From Streptomyces sp. DH12 (GTDB lineage: Bacteria > Actinomycetota > Actinomycetes > Streptomycetales > Streptomycetaceae): 64,000 bases of DNA. Shown piece after piece: positions 62,237-64,000 of this stretch (the stretch's first letter is position 1; the number at the start of each line of letters is the position of its first letter). The notes beneath the pieces were generated by a model, which was given only the letters and a program-made list of their open reading frames with translations, did not search any database and had not been told where the DNA came from. The stretch spans positions 1 to 64,000 of the forward strand of contig NZ_JAHWGT010000012.1 of NCBI RefSeq assembly GCF_020873895.1, in the 5' to 3' direction. A program made the translations under genes and the position numbers.

Positions 62237-62539
62237 ATGGCCAGGGTTCCGGTGGCGGCGGTTGCCGCGGGTGGGCTCGTCGGGGGTTACGGGGTAGCCC
62301 GGTGGACGGGCCGGCGGCCGCTCGGCGGCGTGGCGCTGGCCGCTGCCGGGGCGGTGGCCGGACGGGAGTGGCGGCGGCGCAGCGGCACCCCGGCCGCGGC
62401 GGCGCTGGGCGCCGCCTACGTCGCCGCGTTCGCCGCGTCGCACCCGCTGGCGAAGAAGGTCGGCGCGTGGCCGGCGGTGTTCTCCGTGGCCGGCGGCATG
62501 GCGCTGGCCTCGTGGATGGTGACGCGCCGAGAAGGCTGA
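62237..62539 (+). CDS. Small membrane protein of unknown function
   Basis: 100 aa from ATG 62237 with AGGAGGG upstream. Three hydrophobic segments (VAAVAAGGLVGGYGVA, LGGVALAAAGAVAG, AAALGAAYVAAFAASH, later PAVFSVAGGMALASWMV) separated by Arg pairs. I do not recognise the family. Confidence 0.75.
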   Translation: MARVPVAAVAAGGLVGGYGVARWTGRRPLGGVALAAAGAVAGREWRRRSGTPAAAALGAAYVAAFAASHPLAKKVGAWPAVFSVAGGMALASWMVTRREG

Positions 62540-62597
62540 GGGGGCCGTTGAACACGGCGGGCGCCGCGCGCGTATTCACGGGCACCTCCCCGTAGTA

Positions 62598-62641
62598 CCT
62601 GGGCGGGTGGCCGACCGGCAGGGGCCGGTCACCCGCCCAGG
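62598..62641. terminator. Hairpin between convergent genes, overlapping the DUF445 stop
   Basis: CCTGGGCGGGTG pairs with CACCCGCCCAGG, with an inner GACCGG/CCGGTC stem. The right arm includes the stop codon of the DUF445 gene. Confidence 0.85.
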
Positions 62642-63960
62642 GAGTGGGAGACGGTGTGGATGACGAGCCCGGCCAGGGCCCCCACGACCGTGCCGTTGAT
62701 GCGGATGAACTGCAGGTCCCGGCCGATGTGGGCCTCGATCTTCCGCGAGGTCTGGTCGGCGTCCCAGCCCGCCACCGTGTCGGTGATGAGCGAGGTGATC
62801 TCGGCGCGGTACGTCGTCACCACGTAGGCGGCGGCGTCCTCCAGCCACCCCTCGACCTTCCCCTGGAGCCGCGCGTCCGTCTTCAGCCGGGCGCCCAGGG
62901 AGAGCAGGGAGGCACGGGCGCGCAGCCGCAGTTCGCTGTTCTCGTCCTCCGCCGCCGACATGATCATGGCGCGGACCGACGCCCACGCGGACGCGATGAC
63001 GTCCTGCACCTCGGGGCGGGCCAGCAGCTCCGACTTGAGGCGCTCGACGCGGGCCCGCGTGTCGGTGTCCGCCTGGAGGTCGCCCGCGAAGTCGGCGAGG
63101 AACCGGTCGATCGCGCCGCGCGCCGGATGGCCGGGCATGTCGCGCACCTCGGTGACGAAGCGCAGCAGCTCCTTGTACACCCGCTCGCCGACCTTCCGGT
63201 CGACGAAGCGCGGGGTCCAGCCGGGCGCCCCGCCCTGCACGGCGTCCATCACCGAGTCCCCGTGGGTGACCAGCCAGTCGTGGGCGCGCGCGCAGACCAG
63301 GTCGACCGCGCGGTGGTGCGCCCCGTCGGCGACGACGCGGTCCAGGGTCTTGCCGATGCCGGGCGCGATCTCGACGGCCTCCGCGCGGCGGGTGATCGCC
63401 TCCCCGACGACCGCCTGGACGTCGGCGTCCCGCAGGACGGTCAGCGCGCCGCGCAGCGCCGTGGCCAGCTCGGCCGTCACCCGGTCGGCGTGCGCGGGCT
63501 CCGCCATCCACGTGCCGAGGCGGGCGGCGACGTCCAGTGCCCGCAGCCGGACGCGCACCACGTCGGGGGAGAGGAAGTTCTCCCCGACGAAGGTGCCGAG
63601 GGACTCGCCCAGTTGGTCCTTCTTCGTCGGGATGATCGCCGTGTGCGGGATCGGCAGGCCCATCGGGCGGCGGAACAGCGCCGTGACCGCGAACCAGTCC
63701 GCGAGCGCACCCACCATGCCCGCCTCGGCGGCCGCCGCGACGTACCCGGGCCAGCCCGTCACGCCGGATGCCTCCGCCCAGGTCGCCAGGGCGTAGACCA
63801 CCGCGACGAGGCACAGCAGGGCCGTCGCCGCCGCCTTCATCCGGCGCACGCCCCGGCGCCGCTCCTCGTCCTCCGCCGTGTACGCGAATCCCGCGGCCCC
63901 GGCGGTCGCCGCCGTACGCGCCGCCCCCTCCGTCGGTGTGTTCGTGCCGGTTCCGGTCAT
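62629..63960 (-). CDS. DUF445 family membrane protein
   Basis: 443 aa from ATG 63960. An N-terminal helix (AAATALLCLVAVVYALATW) and AEAGMVGALADWFAVTALFRRPMGLPIPHTAIIPTKKDQLGESLGTFVGENFLSPDVVRVRL are the DUF445 signature. A long helical middle follows, and a C-terminal hydrophobic segment with RDLQFIRINGTVVGALAGLVIHTV. Function unknown. Confidence 0.93.
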   Translation of the reverse strand: MTGTGTNTPTEGAARTAATAGAAGFAYTAEDEERRRGVRRMKAAATALLCLVAVVYALATWAEASGVTGWPGYVAAAAEAGMVGALADWFAVTALFRRPMGLPIPHTAIIPTKKDQLGESLGTFVGENFLSPDVVRVRLRALDVAARLGTWMAEPAHADRVTAELATALRGALTVLRDADVQAVVGEAITRRAEAVEIAPGIGKTLDRVVADGAHHRAVDLVCARAHDWLVTHGDSVMDAVQGGAPGWTPRFVDRKVGERVYKELLRFVTEVRDMPGHPARGAIDRFLADFAGDLQADTDTRARVERLKSELLARPEVQDVIASAWASVRAMIMSAAEDENSELRLRARASLLSLGARLKTDARLQGKVEGWLEDAAAYVVTTYRAEITSLITDTVAGWDADQTSRKIEAHIGRDLQFIRINGTVVGALAGLVIHTVSHSLGG

Positions 63961-64000
63961 GCGCTCCGCTCTCGTCGCCGCGTCCTGTCTACAGCAGGTA

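Overview
The window is GC-rich throughout (well above 70% in most genes, with G or C in most third codon positions). Its gene content points to a Streptomyces or close relative: a cslA-glxA pair with a GH6 glucanase, an AfsA/ScbA-family butyrolactone synthase homologue, an LAXTG-type surface protein, class F sortase, ehuBCDA, DUF6412 next to a YidC paralogue, and DasR-like sites at a chitinase. It reads as chromosomal core or near-core sequence. I see no phage, plasmid, IS element or CRISPR array.

Layout. 1-7300: a truncated secreted CBM2 protein, a two-component pair, and a membrane-anchored sigma factor fused to a zinc-binding motif and an extracellular CAP domain. A less GC-rich two-gene unit follows (58-aa membrane protein and secreted protein). 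7750-15400: a spermidine-synthase-like protein, then an accessory block with two facing units. One is an ArsR regulator divergent from MFS exporter plus FAD hydroxylase. The other is AfsA homologue, HAD phosphatase and P450, a combination that looks like a butyrolactone/butenolide signal pathway. A strong hairpin separates the two, and both promoter regions carry the word AGGTTCGA. 15750-24400: a TPR regulator, a histidine phosphatase, and a translationally coupled trio (RecB/Cas4-like nuclease, barrel-like protein, SF1 helicase) that together resemble a Dna2 protein split into three. The first tRNA-Lys(CTT) closes this part.

24470-36350: M6 protease, PAS-GGDEF-EAL c-di-GMP enzyme, GH18 chitinase, LLM oxidoreductase, maleate-isomerase-family protein, the ehuBCDA ectoine importer with an IclR regulator, and a second identical tRNA-Lys. 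36460-42440: an NlpC/P60 wall hydrolase coupled to a very long, repeat-rich SPFH protein, then a third tRNA-Lys. 42700-48000: the cslA-glxA-GH6 glycan locus. 48280-54560: class F sortase and partner, NagD-type HAD, a Tat-exported phosphodiesterase that appears frameshifted, an LAXTG protein, and a ROK regulator with a 13-bp palindromic site. 54600-64000: housekeeping-type genes (Gfo/Idh oxidoreductase, UPF0303, FAH-family hydrolase, YidC paralogue, SEC-C protein, Excalibur lipoprotein, class IV aminotransferase, AbiEi-like protein, DUF445).

The best candidates for something new are the split Dna2-like operon (18795-22914) and the AfsA-HAD-P450 unit with its possible ArsR link (8707-15470). 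Family calls come from reading motifs by eye; no search was run.
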